DNA of 19,826 nt, from assembly GCA_902490355.1 (NCBI GenBank), contig CABUDN010000029.1, positions 1-19,826 on the forward strand, read 5' to 3'. This document shows positions 1 through 8,673 of this stretch, one piece after another. Position numbers and translations under genes: made by a program. The notes under the pieces are model-generated. The model did not search any database and was not told the DNA's origin. It saw nothing but the letters and a program-made list of their open reading frames with translations. Source of the stretch: an uncultured Oscillibacter sp. GTDB taxonomy: Bacteria; Bacillota; Clostridia; Oscillospirales; Oscillospiraceae. The first letter of the stretch is position 1; each line of letters begins with the position of its first letter.

Positions 1-863
1 GGCCGCAGATCGGAGAGCTCGAAATCCAGGTTGATGCCGGGATTTTTCCGGAAGGCCTCCAAATCCGCGATCATGGCGTCTGCGGAGGGATAGCGGCGGT
101 CCGGATCCGGCGCCATGGCCTTCATGCAGATCAGCTCCAGCTGCTCTGGAATCTCGGGGTTGATCTCCCGGGGTGCCAGGGGGATGGAGCTCAGGTGCTG
201 GATGGCCACGGATACGGCGGAATCCCCTTCGAAGGGCAGCCGTCCGGCCAGCATCTCGTAGAGCACCACACCGGCGGAATAGATATCACTGCGGGCGTCG
301 GTGCGGTCTCCCCGGGCCTGCTCGGGTGAGATATAGTGAACGGAGCCCAGGGCTTCCTGGGTCAGGGTCTGGGCGGAGTTTTCCAGGCAGGCGATACCGA
401 AATCGGCCACCTTCACGCTGCCGTCCCGCAGGACCATGATGTTCTGGGGCTTGATGTCCCGGTGGACGATGCCCCGGCTGTGGGCGTGGCTCAAACCCCG
501 CATGATCTGGGTGATAAAGTGCAGAGACTCCCGCCAGTTCAGCTGGCCGCGCTTTTCCATGTACTGCTTCAGGGTGATGCCGTCGATGAGCTCCATGACG
601 ATATACTCCGTGTCGCCGCCACGGGACACGTCGTAAACCGACACGATGTTGGCATGGGACAGCTGGGCGACCGCCTGGGACTCGGCATTGAACCGACGGC
701 GGAAGTCCTCGTCCTGGGCCAGATCCGCTTTGAGAATCTTGATGGCCACCAGTCGGTTGAGACGATGGCACTTGGCCTTATAGACAACCGCCATGCCGCC
801 GGTGCCGATGCGCTCCAGAATCTCATAGCGGTTATCCAGCATTTTTCCGATATAAGGGTCCAT
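1..863 (-). CDS. prkC: PASTA-type Ser/Thr protein kinase PrkC (3' end cut by window edge)
   Basis: Eukaryotic-like (Hanks) Ser/Thr kinase; 287 codons are visible from ATG at 863 and no stop is reached. The kinase domain is nearly complete: glycine-rich loop IGTGGMA (19-25), VAIK lysine K42, catalytic HRDIKPQN (134-141, Asp136), DFG (154-156) and SPEQ in place of APE near 179-182. The juxtamembrane region, transmembrane helix and extracellular PASTA repeats usual for PrkC/PknB would lie beyond position 1, so PASTA domains are inferred, not seen. It starts 12 nt after the PrpC stop, matching the conserved Firmicute prpC-prkC pair in which kinase and phosphatase act on the same substrates. Family role: membrane sensing of muropeptides or lipid II and control of cell-wall growth, division and translation. 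Being the last gene visible in a long operon, it is probably transcribed with the upstream genes. Confidence 0.95.
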   Translation of the reverse strand, partial: MDPYIGKMLDNRYEILERIGTGGMAVVYKAKCHRLNRLVAIKILKADLAQDEDFRRRFNAESQAVAQLSHANIVSVYDVSRGGDTEYIVMELIDGITLKQYMEKRGQLNWRESLHFITQIMRGLSHAHSRGIVHRDIKPQNIMVLRDGSVKVADFGIACLENSAQTLTQEALGSVHYISPEQARGDRTDARSDIYSAGVVLYEMLAGRLPFEGDSAVSVAIQHLSSIPLAPREINPEIPEQLELICMKAMAPDPDRRYPSADAMIADLEAFRKNPGINLDFELSDLR

Positions 864-875
864 ACGTCTCCTCCT

Positions 876-1616
876 TTACGCGTTTTTCATCAGCACAGCC
901 GTCACATTGTCCGGCGCGCCGCGGCTTTTGGAAATGGCCAGCAGACGGTCCAGGCAGGTGTCCGGACTGTCGCCGTGGAGGACTTCAAAGAGCATCTCCT
1001 GGTCGGTCACAGTGTCAATGAGGCCGTCGGTGCAAAGCAGGAGATACTCCCCCACATGCAGCTCGCAGAGATAACCGTCGCACTCCACCAGAGCATCCGG
1101 ACCCAGGGCCCGGGTGATGAGGTTGCGGTTGGGATGGCGGCGGGCTTCCTCTGCGGTAATATCGCCCCGCTCCACCATGCTCTCCACCAGGGAATGGTCC
1201 TTGGTGATCCGGGTGATGCCGGCCTGGGAGATGTGATAGGCTCGGCTGTCGCCTACGTTGATCACGGCGACCCCGTCGGGATAGGTCACAGCGGAAACCA
1301 GAGTGGTGCCCATATTGGCATATTCTTCCGTGTCCTTGGCCGCCTCCCGAATGGCCTTGTTGGCAAGAGACACCGCATAGGAGGAAGCCTCCCGCAGCTG
1401 TTGAGGCGTCATGCCCTTGGTCAAAACCTTCTCCAGTTCCGCCAGGAAGGTGTCCACCGCAATGCGGCTGGCCATCTTGCCGCCGGCGGGACCACCCATG
1501 CCGTCACAGACCACACAGATGGTGTGTCCGGTGACGGGGTGCTCCAAAAATGCGTATGCGTCCTGATTTTCTTTCCGGCAAAGACCCACATCGGTCATGC
1601 CCCATACTTGAATCAT
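876..1616 (-). CDS. prpC: PPM/PP2C-type protein Ser/Thr phosphatase PrpC (Stp)
   Basis: Metal-dependent PP2C-family phosphatase of 246 aa, the normal bacterial size, predicted cytosolic and opposing PrkC. The metal-binding motifs are all present: RKENQD (14-19, Asp19), VCDGMGG (36-42, Asp38), GDSRAY (122-127), LCTDGL (194-199, Asp197) and APDNVT (234-239, Asp236). The Asp residues coordinate the Mn/Mg pair. The start ATG shares an ATGA overlap (1613-1616) with the rlmN stop, implying translational coupling; a GGGGAGGA ribosome site lies just upstream inside rlmN. The prkC gene follows after 12 nt. The sequence looks intact and has no signal peptide or membrane segment. Confidence 0.97.
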   Translation of the reverse strand: MIQVWGMTDVGLCRKENQDAYAFLEHPVTGHTICVVCDGMGGPAGGKMASRIAVDTFLAELEKVLTKGMTPQQLREASSYAVSLANKAIREAAKDTEEYANMGTTLVSAVTYPDGVAVINVGDSRAYHISQAGITRITKDHSLVESMVERGDITAEEARRHPNRNLITRALGPDALVECDGYLCELHVGEYLLLCTDGLIDTVTDQEMLFEVLHGDSPDTCLDRLLAISKSRGAPDNVTAVLMKNA

Positions 1617-2656
1617 TGGGAATCCTCCCCTTTCTTCGCCTCTTCCATGGCCTTGCGCCGCAGCTGACCGCAGGAAGCGTCTATGTCGCCGCCCAGGCTC
1701 CGCCGAACTGTAGCGGTAATGCCATGGGACTCCAGCCGGCGCTGGAATGCTGCCACCCGTTTGGACGGTTTGAGCGGGCTTTCCACCACATCATTGAGCG
1801 GAATCAGATTGACGTGCCCCGGCATGCCCTGGATCTTCCGGGCCAGCAGGTCCGCCTGCCAGTCGTGATCCGTGACGCTGTCGATCATGGCGTACTCAAA
1901 GGAAATGCGCCGCCCGGTTTTCCGGAAATAATCGTGGCAGGCGGCAAATAACTCCTCCACGTCGTAGGCCCGATTCACCGGCATGATCTTCGAGCGGGTC
2001 TCGCTGTCCGGCGCATGGAGGGAAACCGACAGCGTCAGCTGCAGTCCCAGCTCCGCCAGGCGCCGGATTCCCGGAATGATGCCGCAGGTAGACAGAGAGA
2101 TATGCCGCATGCCGATGTTCATCCCGTCGGGATGATTCACCAGTTCCAGGAACTTGAGTACCGCGTCCAGATTGTCCATGGGCTCGCCGATCCCCATGAG
2201 CACGATGTTGGAGATCTCCAGCCCGGAATCCAACTGGGTAAAGAGTACCTGATCCAGCATTTCGGCAGGCGTCAGGTTGCGGACCTTTCCGGCAACGGTA
2301 GATGCGCAGAATGCGCAGCCCATCCGGCAGCCCACCTGGGAGGAAATGCATACCGTGTTGCCGTGGTGATAGCGCATGAGGACGGACTCAATGCAGTTGC
2401 CGTCCGCCAGTTCCCATAAGTACTTGATGGTGCCGTCCTGCCGGGAAACCTGTTTGCGGGCCACTTTGGGAGGGGTCAGCTGACAGGTTTGGGCAAGGCT
2501 TTCCCGCAGGGGTTTGGGGAGATTGGTCATCTCCTCAAAGGATCGTGCGCCCTTGTGCAGCCAGACAAACACCTGTTTGCCCCGAAAGGCCGGCTGACCC
2601 AGAGAGCGCATCAGGTCCGTGATCTCCTGCTGGGACATGGATTTCAAATCGATCAT
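1613..2656 (-). CDS. rlmN: 23S rRNA (A2503-C2)/tRNA (A37-C2) methyltransferase RlmN
   Basis: Radical-SAM enzyme that methylates C2 of A2503 in 23S rRNA and A37 of some tRNAs. Length is 347 aa. The [4Fe-4S] motif CX3CX2C is at Cys110, Cys114 and Cys117, followed by GIGEPM (155-160). The C-terminal VRRSLGGDIDASCGQL holds Cys329, equivalent to the cysteine that resolves the covalent RNA intermediate; the methyl-carrying Cys is in the CAFCAST segment or next to it. I chose ATG at 2656 (MIDLKS) over an in-frame start 24 codons upstream: it has AGAGGA at good spacing, and the longer form would run into rsmB. It begins 11 nt after the rsmB stop and overlaps prpC by 4 nt. The order rsmB-rlmN-prpC-prkC is the classic Firmicute arrangement. 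Confidence 0.97.
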   Translation of the reverse strand: MIDLKSMSQQEITDLMRSLGQPAFRGKQVFVWLHKGARSFEEMTNLPKPLRESLAQTCQLTPPKVARKQVSRQDGTIKYLWELADGNCIESVLMRYHHGNTVCISSQVGCRMGCAFCASTVAGKVRNLTPAEMLDQVLFTQLDSGLEISNIVLMGIGEPMDNLDAVLKFLELVNHPDGMNIGMRHISLSTCGIIPGIRRLAELGLQLTLSVSLHAPDSETRSKIMPVNRAYDVEELFAACHDYFRKTGRRISFEYAMIDSVTDHDWQADLLARKIQGMPGHVNLIPLNDVVESPLKPSKRVAAFQRRLESHGITATVRRSLGGDIDASCGQLRRKAMEEAKKGEDSQ

Positions 2657-2667
2657 AAGGGGTCCTC

Positions 2668-3990
2668 TCAAGCTTGCCGCCGCATGCGGCAGATGTAAAA
2701 GCCGTCGGTACCATGGCGCTGGGGCCACAGGGTGATCCGGCCGTCCGTCTCTCCGACAGGCAGGGAGAACGGCTCCATGGAAAAGTCCGGGTGCTGAGCC
2801 AAAAAGGCGTCGGTCACCTGTTCGTTCTCTTCCGGCAGAATTGTGCAGGTGGAATAGACCAGCACACCGCCGGGGCGGACATAAGACGCGGCGTTATCCA
2901 GAATTTCCGTCTGGATCACCGGCAGGGAAAACAGATCGTTGGCCCGCTTGTACCGGGTGTCCGGCTTCTTGCGGATGATGCCCAGGCCCGAGCAGGGCGC
3001 GTCCACCAATACCGTGTCAAAGGCGTCCCGCCACTCCGGCTGGTTGACCCGGCCGTCTGCCGCCTGGGTCTCGATGCAGGTGATGCCCAGACGCCGTGCA
3101 CTCTCCGTAATCCGCTGGAGTTTGTTTTCGTGGAGGTCGCAGGCCACGATTCGGCCCCGGTCCTTCATGGCAAAGGCAGCGGAGCAAGATTTTCCGCCCG
3201 GTGCGGCGCACACATCCAGTACGTTCTCTCCGGGCCGGACATCCGCCACAGAGGATACCAGCCGGGCCGCAGAGTCCTGGACCAGGAAGTCTCCCTCCCG
3301 GAAGGCGGACAGCGCCGTCAGGTCTCCCGTGCCGGTCAGCTCCAGGCAATCCGGCACCCAGGGATGCATCCGGGCAGATACCCCCTCCGCCTCCAGCCGC
3401 TCCAGAAGGGCCTGGGCAGTGGTGCGCAGGGGATTGACCTGGACGGTGATAGGCGCCGTGGCGTTGTCCGCGGCCAGAAAGGCCTCCGCCTCCTCCCGGC
3501 CCAGCAGGGCCAGCAGCCGCCGGACCAGCCATTTGGGATGGCTGTACCGAATGGACAGCGCTGTCACCTCATCCCGGTCCGGCAGAGCAGGCAGTCCCTG
3601 CTTGTTCTTGGAAATCTTACGGAGAACAGCATTGACAAGGCCGGACGCTTGCCCCCGTTTCATGATCTTGGCCAGCTCCACAGATTCATTGACCGCGGCG
3701 CTGTCCGGGATTTTGTCCAGATACAGGATCTGATAGGCCCCCATCCGTAAGATATTCAGCAGCGGCGGCTGAAGATGATCCGGCTTCTGGGAGCAGTAAG
3801 CTGCCAGATAGAAGTCCAGCAGCATCTGATTTTGCAGCACACCGTAGACGATGCGGCTGCATAAGGCCGCGTCCGGGCCGTTGAGACCGTCCCGGCTCAG
3901 CTGCGCCTTCAGGGCGGCATCCGCCCAGGCGCCATGGGTCCGGCAGCTCTCCAGCACCCGCAGGGCTGTGATCCGGGCAGGCGTACTCAA
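2668..3990 (-). CDS. rsmB: 16S rRNA (C967-C5) methyltransferase RsmB (Sun/Fmu)
   Basis: Two-domain enzyme of 440 aa that makes m5C967 in 16S rRNA. An N-terminal NusB-like helical RNA-binding domain (about 1-135) precedes a Rossmann methyltransferase domain. SAM-binding motif DVCAAPGGK is at 259-267, DAPCSGLG at 330-337 (Cys333, product release) and YSTCT at 379-383 with nucleophile Cys382. The start is TTG at 3990, overlapping the TGA of the upstream peptidase gene as TTGA. This is supported by a strong GGGGAGGTG site and by MSTPARITALRVLE being a natural NusB-domain N-terminus, with no ATG nearby. It is followed by rlmN. Confidence 0.96.
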   Translation of the reverse strand: MSTPARITALRVLESCRTHGAWADAALKAQLSRDGLNGPDAALCSRIVYGVLQNQMLLDFYLAAYCSQKPDHLQPPLLNILRMGAYQILYLDKIPDSAAVNESVELAKIMKRGQASGLVNAVLRKISKNKQGLPALPDRDEVTALSIRYSHPKWLVRRLLALLGREEAEAFLAADNATAPITVQVNPLRTTAQALLERLEAEGVSARMHPWVPDCLELTGTGDLTALSAFREGDFLVQDSAARLVSSVADVRPGENVLDVCAAPGGKSCSAAFAMKDRGRIVACDLHENKLQRITESARRLGITCIETQAADGRVNQPEWRDAFDTVLVDAPCSGLGIIRKKPDTRYKRANDLFSLPVIQTEILDNAASYVRPGGVLVYSTCTILPEENEQVTDAFLAQHPDFSMEPFSLPVGETDGRITLWPQRHGTDGFYICRMRRQA

Positions 3991-4724
3991 TCCCGTCCAC
4001 CTCCCCGGTTATTGCGGCCCAGGAAGATCAGCACGAACCGCAGCAGCTGCAAAGCCGACATCAGCAGTGCCGCCACATAGGTCATGGCTGCGGCCCGCAG
4101 GACCTTTTTGGCACCGGGTAGCTCGTCACTGTCCAGCAGCATTTGGCCGTCAATGGTCTCAATGGCCCGGGCGGAGGCATTGAACTCCACCGGCAGCGTC
4201 ACCAGCTGGAAGATGGTGGTCAGGGAGAAGAGCAGAATGCCGCCCAGCAGCAACGACTGACTATAAAGCAGAATTCCGGCAAACAACAGGATAAACGAGA
4301 ACTTGGAACCCAGCTGCGTGGCGGGAATGATGGCGCTGCGCAGCCGGATGGGGCCGTAATTCTCCGCATACTGCACGGCATGGCCTGCCTCATGCGCCGC
4401 CACGCCCACGGCCGCAATGGTGGGGGCGTTGTAGACATTCTCCGAGAGATAGATCGTATTGTCCCGGGGGTCATAATGGTCCGTCAGATTTCCCCGGCAG
4501 GGCCGGATGGGCACGTCATAAACACCGTGAGCCCGCAGCACCGCCTCCGCCGCCTGCGCGCCGGTAATGCGGCGGCGATTGGTTTGCTGGCTGTAGCGGC
4601 GGAAACTTCCGCTGACCTGGAACTGCGCCCACAAAGACAGTGCCAAAATGGGAATCAGCAGCAGGACATAGATATTGTTGGCAAGAAAGTCACTGTAGCC
4701 GTAAGACGGATAATAGTAAGGCAT
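3987..4724 (-). CDS. YugP-type membrane zinc metallopeptidase (Zn_peptidase_2 family)
   Basis: Integral membrane protein of 245 aa with the zinc signature AAHEAGHAVQ (109-118; His111, Glu112, His115). This matches the YugP/Zn_peptidase_2 family, whose substrates are poorly known. Hydrophobic segments lie near 17-34, 142-177 (probably two helices) and 212-236. The loop holding the HEAGH motif sits between the first and second segments, and E180 just after the central helices is a plausible further ligand (inference). The N-terminus is Tyr-rich (MPYYYPSYGY) and the C-terminus basic. The ATG at 4724 has AAAGGAGA upstream and lies 12 nt after the fmt stop; the gene overlaps rsmB by TTGA. It sits between fmt and rsmB, which are adjacent in Bacillus subtilis, so it is a lineage-specific insertion in the conserved block. 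Confidence 0.88.
   Translation of the reverse strand: MPYYYPSYGYSDFLANNIYVLLLIPILALSLWAQFQVSGSFRRYSQQTNRRRITGAQAAEAVLRAHGVYDVPIRPCRGNLTDHYDPRDNTIYLSENVYNAPTIAAVGVAAHEAGHAVQYAENYGPIRLRSAIIPATQLGSKFSFILLFAGILLYSQSLLLGGILLFSLTTIFQLVTLPVEFNASARAIETIDGQMLLDSDELPGAKKVLRAAAMTYVAALLMSALQLLRFVLIFLGRNNRGGGRD
3998..4006 (-). promoter_or_regulatory. Shine-Dalgarno site selecting the TTG start of rsmB
   Basis: The minus strand reads GGGGAGGTG here, with its GGAGG core ending 9 nt before TTG at 3990. It lies inside the last codons of the upstream metallopeptidase gene. A near-consensus site in front of a weak TTG codon supports this start and re-initiation at the TTGA overlap. Confidence 0.7.
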
Positions 4725-4736
4725 ACACGATCTCCT

Positions 4737-5669
4737 TTAATTGGATGAAATCTCCATGGGATGACCCAGCAGATAGGCCGCCGCAGCCATACGCTTGCCG
4801 CCTTCGGCCTGAAGCTGCGTGAGATACAGGCTCCGCCCTTCACCGCAGGCCACCTCAATGCCTTGCTTCCCGGCGGAGAGGATTGTACCTGGGGCGGCGT
4901 CGGTTTCCCGGCCCAAAACAGTCTCATAGATCTTGAATCTCTGTCCCGCCAGCTCCGCGGTGGCGCAGGGCCAGGGAATCAGACCCCGGACCTGGCAGTT
5001 GATCTGCCGGGCGGTGCGGTTCCAGTCGATGGGGGACATGTCCCGGGAGAGCATGGAGGCATAGGTCTGTTGGGACGCATCCTGCGGTGTACGGCCGGCA
5101 GTTCCATTACGCAGAGCCTCCACCGCTTCGGACAGGGCCTGGGCTCCCAGCTCCGCCAGCCGTGCGGTCAGCGTCTGGGCGTCCTCCTGTTCCCCAATGG
5201 GGGTGGTCTTCTGCAGGATCACATCTCCGGCGTCCAGCTCCTTGGCCATATACATGATGGACACGCCCGTTTCCGCTTCCCCGTCCAGAATTGCCCAGTT
5301 GATGGGGGCCGCGCCCCGGTACTTGGGAAGGAGCGAAGAGTGGACATTGATGGAGCCGTAGGGCGGGGTGTTAAGGATCTCCTCCGGAAGAATCTTTCCA
5401 TAGGCCGCCACGACAATGAGCTCCGGGGCCAGCTGTTTGACCAGTGCCTCGGCCTCACCGTCCCGCATTTTCAGGGGCTGGTAGACCGGCAGGTTTTGTG
5501 TCAAAGCATATTCCTTTACAGGCGAGAACATCAGCTTATGTCCGCGGTTTTTGGGTTTGTCCGGCTGGGTGAAGACTCCGCAGATCTCGTGTCCGTCTTC
5601 CACCAGCCGCCGCAGGGACGCCACAGCGAACTCCGGCGTTCCCATAAACAGAATGCGCATGGGCGTCAT
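4737..5669 (-). CDS. fmt: Methionyl-tRNA formyltransferase
   Basis: Formylates Met-tRNAfMet using 10-formyl-THF for translation initiation. Length is 310 aa, as usual. The N-terminal formyltransferase domain carries RILFMGTPEFA (5-15), the catalytic Asn108 and His110 in INVHSSLLPKYRGAAP (107-122) and Asp146 in LDAGD. A C-terminal OB-like tRNA-binding domain starts near 210. The ATG at 5669 overlaps the def stop as ATGA. A second ATG at 5660 (MRILF) is better spaced from AAGGAG, which sits only one base from the first ATG, so the protein may be three residues shorter. The def-fmt pairing joins the enzymes that add and remove the formyl group. Confidence 0.97.
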   Translation of the reverse strand: MTPMRILFMGTPEFAVASLRRLVEDGHEICGVFTQPDKPKNRGHKLMFSPVKEYALTQNLPVYQPLKMRDGEAEALVKQLAPELIVVAAYGKILPEEILNTPPYGSINVHSSLLPKYRGAAPINWAILDGEAETGVSIMYMAKELDAGDVILQKTTPIGEQEDAQTLTARLAELGAQALSEAVEALRNGTAGRTPQDASQQTYASMLSRDMSPIDWNRTARQINCQVRGLIPWPCATAELAGQRFKIYETVLGRETDAAPGTILSAGKQGIEVACGEGRSLYLTQLQAEGGKRMAAAAYLLGHPMEISSN

Positions 5670-6178
5670 TCTCCTTCCCTTTCTTCCCGTTCTTCCTTCT
5701 CCAGGTACTCCCGCAGCTCCTCATCCGTGAGGAAGCGGTCAATGTGCTCGGTGTACAGATGGCCGTCCAGATGCTCGATCTCATGGCAGAAGCAGCGGGC
5801 CGTCAGGCCGTCGCCTTCCACCTCGAACCAGTCACCGTCGCGGTCCTGCGCCCGAACCCGGACGTGGCTGGGCCGGGTGACGATGCCCCACTTACCGGGG
5901 ACGCTCAGGCAGCCCTCCAGACCGGTCTGCTCGCCGCTCTGGGCAATGATTTCCGGATTGACCAGCTCGATGTACTCACCGGACTCATCATCCATCACCA
6001 GGCACACCCGCCGCAGCACGCCCACCTGAGGTGCGGCCAGGCCTGCGCCGTTGGCCTCTGCCAACGTCTCGGCCAAATCGTCCAGCAGCTCATGCAGATG
6101 GGGATTGAATTCCGTTACCGGGCGGCAGACCTTGGTCAGGCACTCCTCACCCTGTTCTACAATTTTACGCAATGCCAT
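5666..6178 (-). CDS. def: Peptide deformylase
   Basis: Metalloprotease that removes the N-formyl group from nascent proteins. Length is 170 aa. All three family motifs are present: GAGLAAPQVG (44-53), EGCLSVPG (88-95, metal ligand Cys90) and CHEIEHLDG (131-139; His132, Glu133, His136). The EGCLSVPG form and compact size suit the type 1 branch. A charged Glu/Arg-rich tail (about 152-170) follows the catalytic core. ATG at 6178 is preceded by AGGAGG at 8 nt. The gene is 24 nt after priA and overlaps fmt by 4 nt. Confidence 0.98.
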   Translation of the reverse strand: MALRKIVEQGEECLTKVCRPVTEFNPHLHELLDDLAETLAEANGAGLAAPQVGVLRRVCLVMDDESGEYIELVNPEIIAQSGEQTGLEGCLSVPGKWGIVTRPSHVRVRAQDRDGDWFEVEGDGLTARCFCHEIEHLDGHLYTEHIDRFLTDEELREYLEKEEREEREGE

Positions 6179-6202
6179 GTATATGACCTCCTCTTTTCTG
6201 CA

Positions 6203-8650
6203 TCACTCCATGGTGTTGCAGTCTACAAACAGATGCAAGCCGCGGTTGACGCGGTTTGCCGCAAATTCCTTCAGAATCCGGCTGACCTGCTCCCGGGTGG
6301 CCTTATCATTGCGGCCCACCAGCAAGCAGCGGTATCGAAACCGGTTATTGACCCGGACAATGGGCGCCGGGGCGGGTCCCAGCACCTCCGTTTGGCCATC
6401 TGCACACGCGAAGGTTCTCCGCAGAACCTCCCGCACTCCCGCCGCCGCACGCAGAACCCTTCCCTCCTCTGTTCCGGAGACTGTGAAGGTAAATAGGTCT
6501 GCAAAGGGCGGCTCCCGGCGCAGACGCCGCATACGGATTTCACTTTCATAAAATCCCTGGTAATCCTGCCGGGCGGCGCATTGGATCACATCGTTTTCCG
6601 GGGTATAGGTCTGAATCACCGCCCGGCCTGTCCGCTCGCCCCGGCCCGCCCGGCCCACCACCTGCGTCAGCAGGCTGAAGGTCCGTTCAGCGGCGCGGTA
6701 ATGGTCCACGTACAGGGATAAGTCCGCAGACAGCACCCCCACCAGGGTAACATTTTCAAAGTCCAGCCCCTTGGCCACCATCTGAGTGCCCAGCAAAATA
6801 GGGATTTTCTCCTGCTCAAACCGCGCCAGCAGCGGCTCATGGCCGCCGGAGGCGGTATCGGCGTCCATCCGCAAAATACCGGCCTGAGGAAAGAGCGTGT
6901 GCAGCTCTTCCTCCGCCTTTTGAGTCCCGGCACCGATGTGCTTCATAATGCCGCCGCAGTCCGGACATCGCTCAAATGCCGGCTGGGAATGGCCGCAGTA
7001 GTGGCACATCAGTCGGCCATTGGCCGAATGATACGTCAGCGGCACACTGCACCGGGGACATTCCGGCACATAGCCGCACTCACCGCAAAGGAGCATCCGG
7101 CTGCTGCCCCGGCGGTTGAGCAGCAAGATGCTCTGCTCTCCCCGACGCAGGTTTTCCGCCAGCTCCTCCCGGAGGGGCTCACTGAGCAGTCCCGGGTTTC
7201 CACGCCGGATTTCCTGGCGCAGATCCGCGATCTGCACCTGAGGCAGCGGATGGTTTCGATAGCGCTGGCGCAAAAACAAGCGGGTGTATCGCCCCTGTTC
7301 CGCGGCCCAGGCAGTCTCCACCGACGGGGTGGCGGACCCCAGCACCAACAGGGCGCCGTGCCGGGCGCACAGGAACTTGGCAATGTCCCGGGTGTGGTAA
7401 CGGGGGGGATTTTCCGACTGATAGCTGCTCTCCTGCTCCTCGTCCAGAATGATGAGTCCGACATGTTCCAGGGGAGCAAAAATGGCGGAGCGGGTTCCCA
7501 GTACCACCTGGACTTCTCCCCGCCGGATTCGCTTCCATTGGTCGTACCGCTCCGTCAGGCGCAGCCCGCTGTGCAGCATGGCCACCTGCTCTCCGAAATA
7601 CGAGGAAAACCGCCGCATCATCTGCGGCGTCAATACGATCTCCGGCACCAGCACGATCGCCTGCTTCCCCAGTTGCAGTATTTCCCGAACCAGGCGAAGA
7701 TAGACCTGGGTTTTTCCGCTGCCCGTGACGCCCTGAAGCAGTACCGCGCCGGGTTTGCCGCTGCGGAGCATGGGCACCATGGCATCCAATGCAGCCTGCT
7801 GCTCGTCGTTGAGGATTACTGGCCCGGCAGGCTCTGTCTGCCGGAGCTCCGGCACCCGCAGCGCTTCCTCTTCGGAAAAGGCCAGAAGTCCCTTTTTTTC
7901 CATGGTGCGCAGCGTTGCCGCTGATGCGCCGGTAAAATAGCAGAGCTCTGCGGCGGAAATTCTTCCAGCCGTGCTCAGCAGCTGCACCACCTCGTATTGC
8001 ATGGGTGCACTGCGCTGGCGCGGCTGTGTCAGAGCCAGAGCCTCTTCCGCAGAAAGGGCCAGCTGCACCATCCGGCGCATCTTATCTCCCAGCTTGCGCT
8101 TGGCCTCCGTCTCACAGGTGACGGCACCGGCTTTGCGCAGTGCCCGGAGCCCCCGCTGGGTTTCTTCGCCGCAGGCGTTTTCCAGCACCTGCGCATCGGC
8201 GCTGCCGCCGGCGGCTGTCAGCGCATCCCAGACAGCTTGTCCGCCGGGGATTCCGGCAGCCAAAGCGGCTGCCTCCTCCCCCGGAACCGTGTGCCACACC
8301 TCCCGCAGCTGATACCACAGCCCCGCAGGCAGAATGGTTTTCACGGCCTCATAGAGCGTGCAGAAATACCTCTTCCGCATCCAAAGCGCCAGGGCGATCC
8401 CTGTGGCATCCAGCACCGGTTCCCGGTCCAGTACCGCAAAGATTGCCTTGAGCCCCGGGGTTTTCTCTCCCGGCGCCGCCGCCAGGATGATTCCCTCCGA
8501 CGTCCGGTTGCCCCGTCCAAAGGGAACGGTAACACGGGCTCCGGGCACAGCCAACTCCTCCAGGGCGGCAGGTACCAGGTAATCGTAGGGCTTATCAATG
8601 GAATAGGGCGCGGCGCTGACCGCAACTTTGACAATCCATGCGGTCTCCAT
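6203..8650 (-). CDS. priA: Primosomal replication-restart helicase PriA
   Basis: 3'-5' superfamily 2 DNA helicase of 815 aa that reloads the replisome at stalled forks. The N-terminal 3'-DNA-binding domain (about 1-105) has the family PYDYLVP and VTVPFGRG segments. A winged-helix-like region follows. Walker A GVTGSGKT is at 307-314, the DEAx box reads DEEQ (403-406), and motif VI is QVVGRAGRG (663-671). Eight zinc-binding cysteines interrupt the second helicase lobe: C522, C525, C531, C534, C549, C552, C562 and C565. ATG at 8650 has AAGGAGG 7 nt upstream. It follows rpoZ by 23 nt and precedes def; coaBC, found between rpoZ and priA in B. subtilis, is not here. The Gln in place of the usual His of DEEH is unusual for the family. 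Confidence 0.97.
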   Translation of the reverse strand: METAWIVKVAVSAAPYSIDKPYDYLVPAALEELAVPGARVTVPFGRGNRTSEGIILAAAPGEKTPGLKAIFAVLDREPVLDATGIALALWMRKRYFCTLYEAVKTILPAGLWYQLREVWHTVPGEEAAALAAGIPGGQAVWDALTAAGGSADAQVLENACGEETQRGLRALRKAGAVTCETEAKRKLGDKMRRMVQLALSAEEALALTQPRQRSAPMQYEVVQLLSTAGRISAAELCYFTGASAATLRTMEKKGLLAFSEEEALRVPELRQTEPAGPVILNDEQQAALDAMVPMLRSGKPGAVLLQGVTGSGKTQVYLRLVREILQLGKQAIVLVPEIVLTPQMMRRFSSYFGEQVAMLHSGLRLTERYDQWKRIRRGEVQVVLGTRSAIFAPLEHVGLIILDEEQESSYQSENPPRYHTRDIAKFLCARHGALLVLGSATPSVETAWAAEQGRYTRLFLRQRYRNHPLPQVQIADLRQEIRRGNPGLLSEPLREELAENLRRGEQSILLLNRRGSSRMLLCGECGYVPECPRCSVPLTYHSANGRLMCHYCGHSQPAFERCPDCGGIMKHIGAGTQKAEEELHTLFPQAGILRMDADTASGGHEPLLARFEQEKIPILLGTQMVAKGLDFENVTLVGVLSADLSLYVDHYRAAERTFSLLTQVVGRAGRGERTGRAVIQTYTPENDVIQCAARQDYQGFYESEIRMRRLRREPPFADLFTFTVSGTEEGRVLRAAAGVREVLRRTFACADGQTEVLGPAPAPIVRVNNRFRYRCLLVGRNDKATREQVSRILKEFAANRVNRGLHLFVDCNTME

Positions 8651-8673
8651 GCCTCGCCCTCCTTCGCCTGCGC

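Noticed and set aside
7..20. Adapter-like string at the left edge (AGATCGGAGAGC, one base short of the TruSeq adapter)
   Set aside because: It lies in frame with prkC and encodes a plausible FELSDLR segment after the kinase domain; it lacks one A and does not continue as adapter.
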